This document shows, piece by piece, positions 9,636-19,952 of a DNA stretch of 64,000 bases. Under the pieces are notes generated by a model. That model had not been told where the DNA came from, did no database searches, and saw only the letters and a program-made list of their open reading frames with translations. The stretch lies in assembly GCA_025452255.1 (NCBI GenBank), contig CP104974.1:1613001-1677000 (forward strand), given 5' to 3'. The first letter of the stretch is position 1. Each line of letters begins with the position of its first letter. Made by a program: the position numbers and the translations under genes. Source of the stretch: Devosia sp. A8/3-2 (GTDB taxonomy: Bacteria > Pseudomonadota > Alphaproteobacteria > Rhizobiales > Devosiaceae).

Positions 9636-12600
9636 TTACCAGAAGCGCGGTGGCCGGCGCAGGTCAAGTGTTAGCGGGAATTCGTCCGCAGGCTTTTCCG
9701 CACGCAGATCATAGCCACCCGGTGTGTAATTATGCGGCACGAAGCGGGCGAGGCGTCTTGCCTCGGCCTCGTTACCATTGACCGGGAAGGTTTCGTAATT
9801 GCGTCCGCCGGGGTGAGCGACGTGGTAGGTGCAGCCGCCGACGGGGCGGCCGGTCCAGTATCGTAGATGTCGAACACCAGTGGCGTATTGACCGGCATGG
9901 CCGGATGCATGCCCGAGGCGGGCTGCCGGGCCTTGTAGCGCACGCCCGCAATGGCGGAGCCCGCCGTATCGATCTTGCGCAGAGGAATGGGCCGCTGGTT
10001 GCAGGTGACGGCATAGCGCTCGGGATTGAGCCCATCGAGCTTGACCTGTAGCCGCTCGACCGAGCTATCGACAAAGCGCACCGTGCCGCCAATGGCGCCC
10101 TGTTCGCCCATGACATGCCGGGGCTCGAGCGCCTGACGCAGTTCGAGGCGGACGCCGTCATATTCAACTTCGCCGCAGAAGGGGAAGCGGAATTCGAGCT
10201 GGGCAGAAAACCGGGCCGGGTCGAGCTTGAAGCCGTGGTTGTCGAGATCGGCGAGGATATCGAGAAAGTCCTGCCAGACATAATGCGGCAGCATGAAGCG
10301 ATCATGCAGGGTCGTGCCCCAACGGGTAAAACTACCCTCCAGCGGATCGGTCCAGAAGCGGGCGATCAGCGCGCGGATCAGCACTTGTTGGGCGAGGCTC
10401 ATGCGCGCATTGGGCGGCATTTCAAAGCCGCGGAACTCGACCAGACCCAGCCGGCCGGTGGGGCCATCGGGCGAATAGAGCTTGTCGATGCAGATTTCCG
10501 AGCGATGGGTATTGCCGGTGACGTCGACCAGAAGATTGCGGAACAGACGATCGACCAGCCGGGGCAAAGGCGGCAAGGCGCCCGAGGCCGGATGAGGCAC
10601 CTGCGCCATAGCGATTTCGAGTTCGTAGAGGCTGTCGTGGCGGGCCTCGTCGAAGCGCGGCGCTTGGCTGGTGGGGCCGATGAAGAGGCCCGAGAACAGA
10701 TAGCTCATCGCCGGATGGCGCTGCCAATGCAGCACCAGCGATTTGAGCAAGTCAGGCCGCCGCAGGAAGGGGCTGTCATCAGGGGTGGCGCCGCCGACCA
10801 CGACATGGTTGCCGCCGCCGGTGCCCGGTGTGGCGGCCATCGATCATGAATTTGTCGGCGCCCAGCCGCGACAGGCGGGCTTCTTCATAGATGGCCGTGG
10901 TGGTGGCGACGCAATCGTCCCAGTTCGACGCGGGGTGGATATTGACCTCGATGACACCCGGATCGGGCGCCACGCGGATGACATTGAGGCGCGGATCGTG
11001 GGGCGGGGAATAGCCCTCGACATGCACGGGGAAGCCGATGGCTTTGGCTGATGCTTCGACGGCGGCGATCAGTTCGAGATAATCTTCGAGCTTTTCGACC
11101 GGCGGCAGGAAGACGCAGAGTCGATGATCGTGGATTTCGGCGGTGACGGCGGTGCGCACCTCGCCCTCGATCTCGCTGATTTCCTGCTCGACCCGATCCT
11201 GCTGCTCGGTCGCCGCCGTGAAGGACGAGGTGGTCTGAGCGCGGGGATCGGCTTCGATGCCAGAGGTCTGGCGCGACAGGATTTCCAGCGGATCGGGCAG
11301 GGGACCGCGCGGCGCGCTGGGGTCCTGCGCCACGACATGGGGATATTCGGTGGGCTTGATATGCTTGAGGGAACTGAGCGGCAGGCGGTACCCGGCCGGG
11401 CTATCGCCGGGCGCGAGGAAGAGTTTGCCGCGCCGTGTCTTCCACTTTTCGGTGAGCCGGGGGCTCGATGCGGCAGCGTTCCAGCGCTGCACGGGCAGCA
11501 CATAGCCGGTGGGATTGGTCAGCCCGCGCTCAAACACTTTGGCGATGCGGGAGCGCGCTTCCGGGTCGGCCAGTTCGGAATTGGCCGGATCGACATTGGC
11601 GGGCAGATTGGCTTCCTTGAGCAGCCATTCGCCGGGGTCTTCATAGGCCTCGTCGATGGTTTCCCCGGTCAGCCCAAGATTGTTCGCAAAGGCCGCGAGG
11701 AATTTGCGGGCATCGGCATGGGTCGCGGCGGTCTTGACGCCTTCGCGCGCCACCAGCGCTTCATCCTGCCAGACGGGTTTGCCATCGACGCGCCAATAGA
11801 GCGAAAAGGTCCAGCGCGGCAGGGTTTCGCCGGGATACCACTTGCCCCGGCCGTAGTGCAGCAGGCCGGTGGGGGCGAAGCGCTTGCGCAGGCGGCGGAT
11901 CAGATCATCAGCGAGGGCGCGCTTGGTGGGGCCGACGGCGCCGGTGTTCCATTCGTCGGCTTCGAAATCGTCGATGGAAACAAAGGTGGGCTCGCCCCCC
12001 ATGGTGAGACGCACGTCGTTTTCGGCGAGGATTGTGTCGACCTGCTTGCCCAGCGCATTGAGCTGGTCCCGGGAGGCGTCAGAAAAGGGTTTGGTGATGC
12101 GCGGATGTTCGGCGACGCGGGTCACCTTCATGTCGAAGGCGAAATCGACTTCGGCGTAAGAGGCAAAGCCCGAAATGGGGGCGGCATTGCGATAATGCGG
12201 GGTGGCGGCCAGCGGCACGTGGCTTTCGCCGGTCAGCAGACCAGAAGTGGGGTCGAGGCCGACCCAGCCGGCGCCGGGCAGATAGACTTCGCACCGGGCA
12301 TGCAGATCGGTGAAATCATGGTCGGTGCCAGCGGGGCCATCAAGCGAGACCGAGTCCGGCTTGAGCTGGATCAGATAGCCCGACACGAAGCGGGCGGCAA
12401 AGCCGAGATTGCGCAGAGTCTGCACCAGCAGCCAGCTGGAATCCCGACAGGAGCCCTTGGCATTGCCCGGGGTTTCCTCTGGCGTCCACACCCCGGTTTC
12501 CATGCGCACGATATAGGCGATGTGCTGTTGGATAGAGGCATTGATGGCAGTAACGAAATTGACTGTATTCATCGGCGTCTTGTCGATGCCGTCGATGAAA

Positions 12601-12986
12601 CGCTGCAGCAGCGGGCCGACTGGTTCGGGCCGCATGTAGATGGAGAGGTCCTCGCGAATATCCTCGGGATATTGGAAGGGGAAGGTTTCCGCTGTCTCCT
12701 CGACGAAGAAATCGAAGGGATTATAGACCGTCATATCGGCCACAAGATCGACTTCGATCTTGAGCTCGGTCACCGGCTCGGGGAACACGAAGCGGGTCAG
12801 GAAATTGCCATAGGCATCCTGCTGCACATTGACGAAATGCAGCGACGGAGACACCCGCAGGGAGTGGCTCAACACCTTGGTTCTGGAATGCGGCGCCGGT
12901 TGCAGCCTGATGATCTGGGGCTGGAGGAAGACCGGACGGTCATATTTGTAGTGAGTCAGATGGTAGACGGCGGCTTTGATCGACAT
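9636..12986 (-). CDS. DUF2126 large transglutaminase-like protein
   Basis: About 1,115 residues. N-terminal transglutaminase half: [19 protein letters not shown], catalytic Cys in [19 protein letters not shown], His in [18 protein letters not shown] and Asp in WVGLDPTSG. The C-terminal DUF2126 half has [32 protein letters not shown] and [16 protein letters not shown], an ATP-grasp-like region. Breaks occur near 10838 (one extra G) and near 9858, where the expected Asp-Thr-Trp-Thr codons need CCTGG but the read has CTGG. The Trp after the catalytic His (12294-12298) also reads Arg. The repaired C-terminus ends in LRRPPRFW at 9636. First gene of the three-gene operon; no known product. Confidence 0.85.
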
Positions 12987-13068
12987 GCGTTCCAGTCGCT
13001 CACTTCAGGCCACGAATTTTGACTTCCCAATAAAGAGCTTAGCGGGGATTGAGGACGAGGGGTATCCC

Positions 13069-14655
13069 CTAACCCATCGCATCTATCAGCTGCCGCTGCC
13101 GCAGCATTTCGAGGAAAATCCGGTAATCCTTGTCGAACTGGATGCGGGCTGCTGGATCGGGCGCACGTGCGCTGCCGGGCTGGTGCATGGCTACGCATGC
13201 GGCATCGAGGCTTGGATAAAGCCCCGCCGCCGTTGCCGCGACCATGGCCATGCCGAGCAGTGTCGCGTCCTGCGCCGAGGATTGCACCACAGTGCAGCCG
13301 GTGGCGTCGGCATAGAGTTCCATCAGCAACGGATTCTTGGTGTGCCCGCCGGTGATGTGCAGCGTATCGATGGCATAGCCGCGGGTGTTGAGGGTTTCGA
13401 GGATGTGGCGGACGCCCAAGGCGATGGCGACGCAGGCGCGCCAATAGAGGCGGCAGAGACTGTCGAAGTCGCTGTCGAGCGTCAGGCCCGAGATGACCCC
13501 CGGGGCAAAGGGATCGCCCAAAGGGGAGCGGTTGCCGTGGAAGTCGGGCAGGACATGCAAGCGTTTGGCGAGGCCCAGACCCTCGCTGGCCCGCAGCGCC
13601 ATGATGCGTTCGGCAATGGCGCGGTGGCGTTCGGGTGTTGGTTCGCCGCCGGCGCCGTGCCAGCGGATGAGGTGATCGAGGAGGGCGCCGGTGGCCGATT
13701 GGCCGCCTTCATTGAGCCAGACGCCGGGGAGCACTGCACCATAATAGGGGCCCCAGACGCCCGAGGTCGGGCGGTCTTCGGCTGATAGGGCCATGACGCA
13801 GCTGGAGGTTCCGGCGATCAGGGCCAAATGGCGATCGATCGTGCTGATATCGCCGGCAAAGGCGCCGAGCAGGCCCAGCGCGCCGGCATGGGCGTCGATC
13901 AGGCCGGCGCCGACATGGCAATTGGTGGTGAGGCCCAGATCAGCCGCGGCTGCTGGGGTCAGCTTGCCAAGATCGGTGCCGATGGGGCTAGCCGCGTCGG
14001 GCAGGGCGGCGCGGTCGATCAGGTCGTCCGGGCCCACCAGATCCAAAAAGTCCTGTCTCCAAGATGGGCTGGTATGGCCGAGATAAGTCCATTTGCAGGT
14101 GAGGGTGGATTGGCTGCGGGCGAGCGAGCCGGTGGCTTTCCGGGAGAGGAAATCGGCTAGGTCGAACATCATGCCGGCGCGGGCCCGGGTGGCGGGCATG
14201 TACCGCTTGAGCCACATCAGCTTGGGTACTTCCATTTCCGGGGACATGACGCCGCCGGCAAAATTGAGCACGAGATGGCCGGTTTCGGTGCATTCCTCGG
14301 CTTCCGCCAGCGCCCGGTGATCGAGCCAGACGATGGTGTCCCAACGAGCCTCACGATTGGTGGAGACGGTAAGTGGGACGCCATCGGCCGTGCGGACCAC
14401 GAGGGAGCAGGTGGCGTCGAAGGCCGGGCCCACTACCGCGTCGGGGCTCGCCCCGGCGGTGGCCATGGCGCTGCGCACCGCCGTGCAGACGGCGCGCCAG
14501 ATGTCCTCGCTGTCATGCTCGGCATGGTTGGCATCGGTGCGGTTCATGGCGATGGGATGCTCGGCGCGGCCCAGCAACAGGCCCTCGGGCGTCAGCACGC
14601 CCGCCCGGGCGCTCCCCGTGCCCACATCTACTGCCACCGGGAGGCTTTGCGACAA
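13069..14655 (-). CDS. FGGY-family carbohydrate kinase, probably a pentulose kinase
   Basis: 528 residues, uninterrupted. N-terminal ATP-binding motif AVDVGTGSARAGV, then AVVGPAFDATCSLVVRTADG and the C-terminal FGGY signature region LNTRGYAIDTLHITGGHTKN. The sequence resembles D-ribulokinase-type FGGY members more than glycerol kinases. It starts with TTG one base after the HAD phosphatase stop, so it is the last gene of the polyol operon. In that setting it would phosphorylate the ketose made by the mtlK-type dehydrogenase (xylulose or ribulose if the polyol is a pentitol). The exact sugar is inference. Confidence 0.85.
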   Translation of the reverse strand: MSQSLPVAVDVGTGSARAGVLTPEGLLLGRAEHPIAMNRTDANHAEHDSEDIWRAVCTAVRSAMATAGASPDAVVGPAFDATCSLVVRTADGVPLTVSTNREARWDTIVWLDHRALAEAEECTETGHLVLNFAGGVMSPEMEVPKLMWLKRYMPATRARAGMMFDLADFLSRKATGSLARSQSTLTCKWTYLGHTSPSWRQDFLDLVGPDDLIDRAALPDAASPIGTDLGKLTPAAAADLGLTTNCHVGAGLIDAHAGALGLLGAFAGDISTIDRHLALIAGTSSCVMALSAEDRPTSGVWGPYYGAVLPGVWLNEGGQSATGALLDHLIRWHGAGGEPTPERHRAIAERIMALRASEGLGLAKRLHVLPDFHGNRSPLGDPFAPGVISGLTLDSDFDSLCRLYWRACVAIALGVRHILETLNTRGYAIDTLHITGGHTKNPLLMELYADATGCTVVQSSAQDATLLGMAMVAATAAGLYPSLDAACVAMHQPGSARAPDPAARIQFDKDYRIFLEMLRQRQLIDAMG

Positions 14656-14656
14656 A

Positions 14657-15341
14657 CTAGGGCGCCCTCTTTTCGGTTTGCAGCGAACTTACAAGATCGG
14701 GCAGGGCGTGCATATCGTCGAAAATGCGGTCGGGATGGAGGGCGGCGATGGTGTCGGCCAGCCCGGCAGGGGCAATGTGGCTGCCGCCGACATAGCCGAA
14801 CACCGCCATGCCGGCGGCGCGGGCGGCGGTGATGCCGGCGGGGCTGTCCTCGATGACGAGGCATTTGGCTGGTGCGACGCCCATGGCGCGGGCGGCGTGG
14901 AGGAATAAATCGGGGGCGGGTTTGCCGTTTTTGACCATGGTGGCGGAGAAGATATTGGGCTCGAAGGCGGCCAACATGCCGGTCAGTTCGAGGCTGATGC
15001 GGATGCGTTCAGGTTGGCTGGAGGAGGCGACGCAGAAGGGAATTTTTAGCTTTTCCAATATGTTAGGCAGGCCGGGACTGGCCCTGCAAGTCGCGGCGGT
15101 AGAGGGCGTAGAGATCGCTGCGCATGGAGTTCAGTGCGGCGGGACTGAGCGGCATGCCGTGGCTGTCGAGCAGGCTGGCGGAGATTGAGGATAGGGAGCG
15201 GCCTAGGTAGTCGCGATAGGCCATGGCGGGGGTGATCGCAGCGCCACGGGCGCCGATGGCGGCGATAAGGACCTGCATGGCAAGGGGCTCGCTGTCGACT
15301 AGCACGCCGTCGCAGTCGAAGATGATGAGGTCGATGGTCAA
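14657..15341 (-). CDS. HAD-superfamily sugar phosphatase-like hydrolase
   Basis: About 228 residues. HAD motif I in LIIFDCDGVLVDSEP, motif II in FCVASSSQPERI, motif III lysine in KNGKPAPDLFLHAA and motif IV in LVIEDSPAGITAARAAGM: a beta-phosphoglucomutase-like/phosphatase subfamily protein. The frame shifts near 15075 (one net extra base), but all four motifs survive across the two pieces. Translation appears to start at a TTG directly after the mtlK stop. In the polyol operon a HAD enzyme may act on a sugar or polyol phosphate. Confidence 0.75.
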
Positions 15342-16817
15342 CTAAATTTGGCCCTTGAGGTAGCGTTCCAGCGTGGCCTTCGTGCCGAATTTCCACAGCG
15401 TTTCAAGGGCTTGGGTGAAGGCGGCGACGAAGCTGGGGTTTTGGGCCAGCTCGCCATAAATGTCGGTCATGTCGAGCCGGGCACGGGGATTGGCTTTGGC
15501 TTTTTTGGCTCGGGCGGTCAGGCGGCCCCAGTTGGGATCGTTGGGTTCGATGACGGCGCCGCTGTCGGTTGTGCCGTAGCAATAGCGGCACCAAAGGGCA
15601 CTCACGAGTGACAATCCGTTAACAGACTGTTGACGTTGAGATCGCTCGAGCGCGGATGGGATGATGAATTTGGGCTGCCGGTTTGACCCGTCCAGAGCCA
15701 GCCTGCAGAACGGTATCGCCGATCTTGGGATTGGCGAACCGTTTTTCACACAGTGCGAAATAATCCTCGAGGTTGGTATCGGGCACCGGGGGCACGATGG
15801 GGATGATTTCGTCGCGCTCGACCTTGGCGAGGAAGGCGGCGACCGGGGGTGTTCCATGGCTTCGTGTACGAAGTGGATATCGAGCAGGCCCGCCGGATAG
15901 GCGATGGTGGCGTGGCCGCCATTGAGGATGCGTATTTTCATGTGCTCGTAGGGCGCGACATCCCGAACGAATTGCACGCCGACCTTTTCCAGCGCCGGGC
16001 GGCCGGCGGGGAAATTGTCTTCGAGCACCCATTGCTTGAAGCTCTCGCAGAAGACCGGCCAATTGTCCTCGATGCCGAAATTGTCGGCGAGGAGGGTCTT
16101 TTCACGATCAGAGGTGGCGGGGGTGATGCGGTCGACCATGCCATTGGGGAAGGCGACATTGGTTTTGACCCATTGGGCGAGGGCAGGGTCGATCAGCGCG
16201 GCAAGGCCGGCGACGGCGTTTTCGGTGACGTGGCCATTGCCGGGGATGTTGTCGCAGCTCATGACGGTGAAGGGGGCGAGGCCGAGCTCGCGGCGGCGGA
16301 GCAGACCGGCGAGGATCAGGCCGAAGGCGGTTTTGGGGGCGGTGAGGTTGGCGGCGTCGTAGGCGATGTCGGGGTGGGTCGGATCAAATTTCTGGCTGGC
16401 GGGGTCGATGTAATAGCCGCCCTCGGTGATGGTCAGCGAGACGATGCGGATGGCGGGATCGGAGAGGCGTTCGATCACGGCGGCAGAGTCGCCGGGGCGG
16501 AGATAATCGATCATCGCGCCGGTGACGCGGGCGGAGCTGGTGTCGGCTTCCTGCTCGACCACGGTGGTCAGCCAATCCCGGGACTTGAGCTTTTGGCGCA
16601 TGGCCTCGTCGGCTTCGCGGACGCCGGCGCCGATGAGGGCCCAATCGTGGTCACTGCCAGTGGCGAAGAGGTCGTCAAGATAGACAGCCTGATGAGCGCG
16701 ATGGAAATTGCCGACACCGAAATGCACGATGCCGGGGGTGAGGTTCTCGCGGTTATAGGCGGGTGTCGTGGCGGTGGTGAGGGAAGCGAGATTGGCGGCG
16801 GAGAGTTTGATGGTCAT
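15342..16817 (-). CDS. mtlK: Mannitol 2-dehydrogenase family polyol dehydrogenase
   Basis: About 491 residues, family length. N-terminal NAD-binding region GIVHFGVGNFHRAHQAVYLDD, mid region SCDNIPGNGHVTENAV, and catalytic region EHMKIRILNGGHATIAYPAG with the conserved Lys/Asn/His. Oxidises a polyol (mannitol, sorbitol or arabitol) to the ketose with NAD. Two compensating frameshifts, near 15852 (C run one too long) and 15708, scramble about 45 residues; the other frame there encodes the expected IVPPVPDTNLEDYFALCEKR. It follows the transporter genes and directly precedes the HAD gene. Substrate within the family cannot be fixed from sequence. Confidence 0.85.
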   Translation of the reverse strand: MTIKLSAANLASLTTATTPAYNRENLTPGIVHFGVGNFHRAHQAVYLDDLFATGSDHDWALIGAGVREADEAMRQKLKSRDWLTTVVEQEADTSSARVTGAMIDYLRPGDSAAVIERLSDPAIRIVSLTITEGGYYIDPASQKFDPTHPDIAYDAANLTAPKTAFGLILAGLLRRRELGLAPFTVMSCDNIPGNGHVTENAVAGLAALIDPALAQWVKTNVAFPNGMVDRITPATSDREKTLLADNFGIEDNWPVFCESFKQWVLEDNFPAGRPALEKVGVQFVRDVAPYEHMKIRILNGGHATIAYPAGLLDIHFVHEAMEHPRSPPSSPRSSATKSSPSCPRCPIPTSRIISHCVKNGSPIPRSAIPFCRLALDGSNRQPKFIIPSALERSQRQQSVNGLSLVSALWCRYCYGTTDSGAVIEPNDPNWGRLTARAKKAKANPRARLDMTDIYGELAQNPSFVAAFTQALETLWKFGTKATLERYLKGQI

Positions 16818-16832
16818 GGCTTAAGCCCCGGA

Positions 16833-16898
16833 GTCATTCCCGAAAAAGCAGGAACTTCCGTTGAAAGGAAACAGGGGTTCCGCTTTCGTGGAATGACC
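16833..16898. repeat. Dispersed palindromic repeat, family A
   Basis: Intergenic inverted repeat between mtlK and smoK: an arm containing TCATTCCCGAAAAAGCAGG and its imperfect reverse complement ending in GGAATGACC. The same unit recurs near 45137, 45594, 52747 and 53683. A REP-like element. Confidence 0.6.
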
Positions 16899-16998
16899 CG
16901 GTGGATAGCGAACAATCCGGTTTGTGGCGCTATGGATCACCGGGACAAGCCCGGTGATGACAATGGGGCGGATGGTTGCCGAGCACATTTGGATTTGC

Positions 16999-18003
16999 CT
17001 AGATCGCCTTACCCGCCGTGTCGAACTTGTAGATGCGGGCTGCGTCGGGCGTCAGGTAGACGTCGTCGCCGTGGTTGAAGGTCTGGTCGCCATCGGTGCG
17101 GATGGTCATGAGGCCGAGGCCCTCGACATGGACGTGCAGGAACGTGTCTGATCCCAACTGTTCGGCGACGCCGACCTTGCCCTTCCACGTGCCGGCTACA
17201 TTTTCGCGGCTGAGCTTGAAGTGTTCGGGGCGGACGCCGATGGCATGGGCGTTGTGTTTGGCGGCTTCCGGGCCATCGACGAAGTTCATCTTGGGCGAGC
17301 CGATAAAGCCGGCAACGAAGCGGTTGGCGGGTTTTTTGTAGAGATCGAGCGGGGAGCCGAATTGTTCGACATTGCCCGCGTTGAGCACGACGATGCGGTC
17401 GGCCATGGTCATGGCTTCGACCTGATCGTGGGTGACGTAAATCATCGTGGTCTTGAGCTGCTGGTGCAGCTCGGTGATTTCCAGCCGCATGTTGACGCGG
17501 AGGGCCGCGTCGAGATTGGACAAGGGTTCGTCGAACAGGAAGGCCTTGGGTTCGCGCACGATGGCGCGGCCAATGGCGACGCGCTGGCGCTGACCGCCGG
17601 AGAGAGCGCAGGGGCGGCGGTCGAGATAGGAACTGAGATTGAGCGTGCGGGCGGCGTATTCGACCTTCTGGTCGATGACTTCCTTGCTCGCCTTGGCCAT
17701 TTTGAGCGGGAAGGCGATGTTGTCGCGCACGGTCATATGCGGATAGAGCGCATAGGATTGGAACACCATGGCCGAGCCCCGGCGCGCGGGTGGCGCCTTA
17801 GTCATGTCCTGCCCATCGAGCAGGATGGTGCCTGATGTGGTGTCTTCGAGCCCAGCGATCAGGCGCAGCAGGGTGGACTTGCCACAGCCGGACGGGCCGA
17901 CAAAGACGACGAATTCGCCATCATTGATGTCGAGCGAGATATCCGGAATGACTCGGACGTCGCCGAAGGACTTGTTGACGTGGGAGAGAGAGATGGAACC
18001 CAT
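16999..18003 (-). CDS. smoK: Polyol ABC transporter ATP-binding protein
   Basis: 334 residues, MalK/UgpC type. Walker [11 protein letters not shown]-loop [11 protein letters not shown] (intact, Gln encoded by CAA), signature [15 protein letters not shown], Walker [14 protein letters not shown] and H-loop [10 protein letters not shown], followed by the MalK-type regulatory C-terminus ([10 protein letters not shown]). Near the start [11 protein letters not shown] has Arg where Gln is likely (expected CCAGG, coding strand reads CCGAG; 17952-17956). Energises import by smoE, smoF and smoG. Confidence 0.85.
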   Translation of the reverse strand: MGSISLSHVNKSFGDVRVIPDISLDINDGEFVVFVGPSGCGKSTLLRLIAGLEDTTSGTILLDGQDMTKAPPARRGSAMVFQSYALYPHMTVRDNIAFPLKMAKASKEVIDQKVEYAARTLNLSSYLDRRPCALSGGQRQRVAIGRAIVREPKAFLFDEPLSNLDAALRVNMRLEITELHQQLKTTMIYVTHDQVEAMTMADRIVVLNAGNVEQFGSPLDLYKKPANRFVAGFIGSPKMNFVDGPEAAKHNAHAIGVRPEHFKLSRENVAGTWKGKVGVAEQLGSDTFLHVHVEGLGLMTIRTDGDQTFNHGDDVYLTPDAARIYKFDTAGKAI

Positions 18004-18016
18004 TTTTCAATAGTCC

Positions 18017-18847
18017 TTATTTCACTGCGCCGAAGGTGAGGCCGCGGACGAGTTGTTTCTGGCTGAACCAGCCCATGAGCAGGATGGGCGCGATGGCGAG
18101 GAGCGAGGCGGCGGAGAGTTTGGCGAGGAACAGGCCCCGGGGGACGAGAAGGAGGAGATGAAGGCCGTGAGCGTGCCGGCGCGGCCCGAGGTCAGGGTGA
18201 TGGTCCAGAAGGCTTCGTTCCGGGCGAGGATGACGTTGAGCAGGAGCGTCGAGGCAATGCCGTGCACGGCCATGGGGACGAGGACATGGACGATTTCGTT
18301 CCAGAGTTCGGCCCCGTCCATGCGGGCGGCTTCGAGGATATCGACCGGGATTTCCTTGAAGTAGGTGTAGAGCATCCAGATGATGATGGGCAGGTTGATC
18401 AGGGTCATGATCAGGGTCAGGCCATGCACGGTATCGAGCAGGCGCAGGTCGTGGAAGATCAGGTAGATCGGGATCAAGACGCCCACGGCCGGCATCATTT
18501 TGGTGGAGAGCATCCACATCAAGACGTCCTTGGTGCGCTTGGTGGGCGCGAAGGCCATGGCCCGGGCGGCGGGGATGCCGATGGCGAGGCCGAGCAGGGT
18601 CAGAACCAACCGAGACCAGGATCGAGTTGATGGCGTGTTTGACGTAGTCGGAGCGATCCTGCACCGCCGAGAAATTTTCCGGGGTGAAGGTTTCGGGGAA
18701 GAGAGTGGGGCGCGCGGCGATGGCTTCGGCCTCGGTTTTGAAGGCGGTGAGGATCGTCCAGAGGATCGGCGAGAACAGCAGGAGCGCGACAATCCGGGCG
18801 AGGGCGGTGAAGCCGATGCGGGTCTGGGTGGAGACGTTGCGGGCCAT
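18017..18847 (-). CDS. smoG: Polyol ABC transporter permease
   Basis: About 276 residues with six membrane helices and the permease EAA loop DILEAARMDGAELWNEIVHV. Two breaks: near 18602 an inserted base (TTCGAC read TTCTGAC) whose removal gives SVGSTLLGLAIGIPAA, and near 18137 a CCTGG-like site read CCCGG with a lost G. The Trp expected in IPAAWAM reads Arg at 18562-18566, again CCTGG to CCCGG. The C-terminus SQKQLVRGLTFGAVK is family-typical. Pairs with smoF to form the channel. Confidence 0.8.
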   Translation of the reverse strand: MARNVSTQTRIGFTALARIVALLLFSPILWTILTAFKTEAEAIAARPTLFPETFTPENFSAVQDRSDYVKHAINSILVSVGSDPARPRHRHPRRPGHGLRAHQAHQGRLDVDALHQNDAGRGRLDPDLPDLPRPAPARYRAWPDPDHDPDQPAHHHLDALHLLQGNPGRYPRSRPHGRGRTLERNRPCPRPHGRARHCLDAPAQRHPRPERSLLDHHPDLGPRRHAHGLHLLLLVPRGLFLAKLSAASLLAIAPILLMGWFSQKQLVRGLTFGAVK

Positions 18848-18858
18848 TGTCGTGCCTC

Positions 18859-19731
18859 CTAAGCGTCTAGGTTCTTGCCAACGGCGCGCATCAGGAAGAA
18901 TGCGACCACATTGGCGATGATGACGGCGACCACGCCACCGGCCGAACCGGCGCCGATGTCGTTGGAAAGGATGCCGGTGCGGAACACCGGGAAGGTGATG
19001 TTGGTGGAGGCATAGCCGGGGCCGCCGCCGGTGGTGACGCGGATTTCGGCGAAGATGCCGAGCAGGAAGATGGTCTGGATCAGGATGACGATGGTGATCG
19101 CCCGGGCCATGTGCGGCAGGATGATATAGTAGAAGCGGTTGAGCGCGTTGGCGCCGTCCATTTCGGCGGCCTCGCGCTGTTCCTCGGAGAGCGATTGCAG
19201 GGCGGTGAGCAGGATCAGCGTCGCGAAGGGCAGCCATTGCCGGGCGACGATGACGATCACCGAAAACAGCGGATATTGATTGAACCAATCGACCGGCTGC
19301 AGGCCGAAGGCCTTCCACAGATGGCCGAGCATGCCATAGCCGGGATGCATGAAGCCGTTCTTCCAGATCAGCGCGGCTACGGGCGGCATGACGAAGAAGG
19401 GCGAGATGACCGAGATGCGCAAAATGCCCCGGCCCCAAATGGGCTGATCGAGCAGCAGCGCCAGCAGAGTGCCGCCAATGACGGTGATGGCCAGCACGCC
19501 GCCGACCGAGATCAGGGTATTGACCAGCGACTGGGTGAAGCTGGGATCGCCGATGACATAGATATAGTTTGCCCAGCCGGCAAAGCCGGTCATCATGGGA
19601 TTGATGAGGCTATAATTCTGGAAGCTGAACCACAGGGTCATCACCAGCGGAACGATCATCCAGATCAGCAGCACGATGACGGCGGGGGCCATCATGATGC
19701 GGGAGAGGGTGCGGGTTTGGGCGGTGGCCAT
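18859..19731 (-). CDS. smoF: Polyol ABC transporter permease
   Basis: 290 residues, uninterrupted, with six hydrophobic helices, starting MATAQTRTLSRIMMAPAVIV. EAA loop SEEQREAAEMDGANALNRFY. Strong match to SmoF/MalF-short permeases of the sorbitol/mannitol system. The gene lies 11 bases upstream of smoG in the same direction. Confidence 0.85.
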   Translation of the reverse strand: MATAQTRTLSRIMMAPAVIVLLIWMIVPLVMTLWFSFQNYSLINPMMTGFAGWANYIYVIGDPSFTQSLVNTLISVGGVLAITVIGGTLLALLLDQPIWGRGILRISVISPFFVMPPVAALIWKNGFMHPGYGMLGHLWKAFGLQPVDWFNQYPLFSVIVIVARQWLPFATLILLTALQSLSEEQREAAEMDGANALNRFYYIILPHMARAITIVILIQTIFLLGIFAEIRVTTGGGPGYASTNITFPVFRTGILSNDIGAGSAGGVVAVIIANVVAFFLMRAVGKNLDA

Positions 19732-19767
19732 GCGGAATGCTCCAGAATTCCGGTGTTGGGGTCGGAA

Positions 19768-19820
19768 GACCCCTCACCCTAACCCTCCCCCATCGGGGCG
19801 AGGGGATTGAGCCGGTGGAT
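19768..19820. repeat. C/G-rich intergenic repeat
   Basis: CCCCTCACCCTAACCCTCCC followed by ATCGGGGCGAGGGGA, an imperfect palindrome of a kind common between genes in Hyphomicrobiales; a related short palindrome (CCCCCTCAAGGGGGAG) follows near 19850. Confidence 0.45.
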
Positions 19821-19900
19821 TTGGCACTATGGCGCCACATCCTCGATACTTCCCCCTCAAGGGGGAGAGAGGCAGATCGTGTCTCTCGAATATTCTGTTG

Positions 19901-19940
19901 AACCGCCCGGCCTCCAGAGGGGACCTTTGGCCGGGCGGTT
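19901..19940 (-). promoter_or_regulatory. Stem-loop between smoE and smoF
   Basis: A perfect 12-base-pair stem: AACCGCCCGGCC at 19901-19912 and GGCCGGGCGGTT at 19929-19940, 12 bases after the smoE stop. No U tract follows on the coding strand, so it is more likely a 3'-protecting hairpin that raises binding-protein mRNA over permease mRNA than a full terminator. Confidence 0.65.
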
Positions 19941-19952
19941 CTTGCCTAAAAG

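Noticed and set aside
11124..13022. 632-residue open frame on the plus strand
   Set aside because: It is antisense to the conserved DUF2126 gene and has the composition of a shadow frame in high-GC DNA.
15849..17078. 409-residue Gly/Asp-rich plus-strand frame
   Set aside because: Antisense to mtlK and running through a repeat into smoK; no motif.
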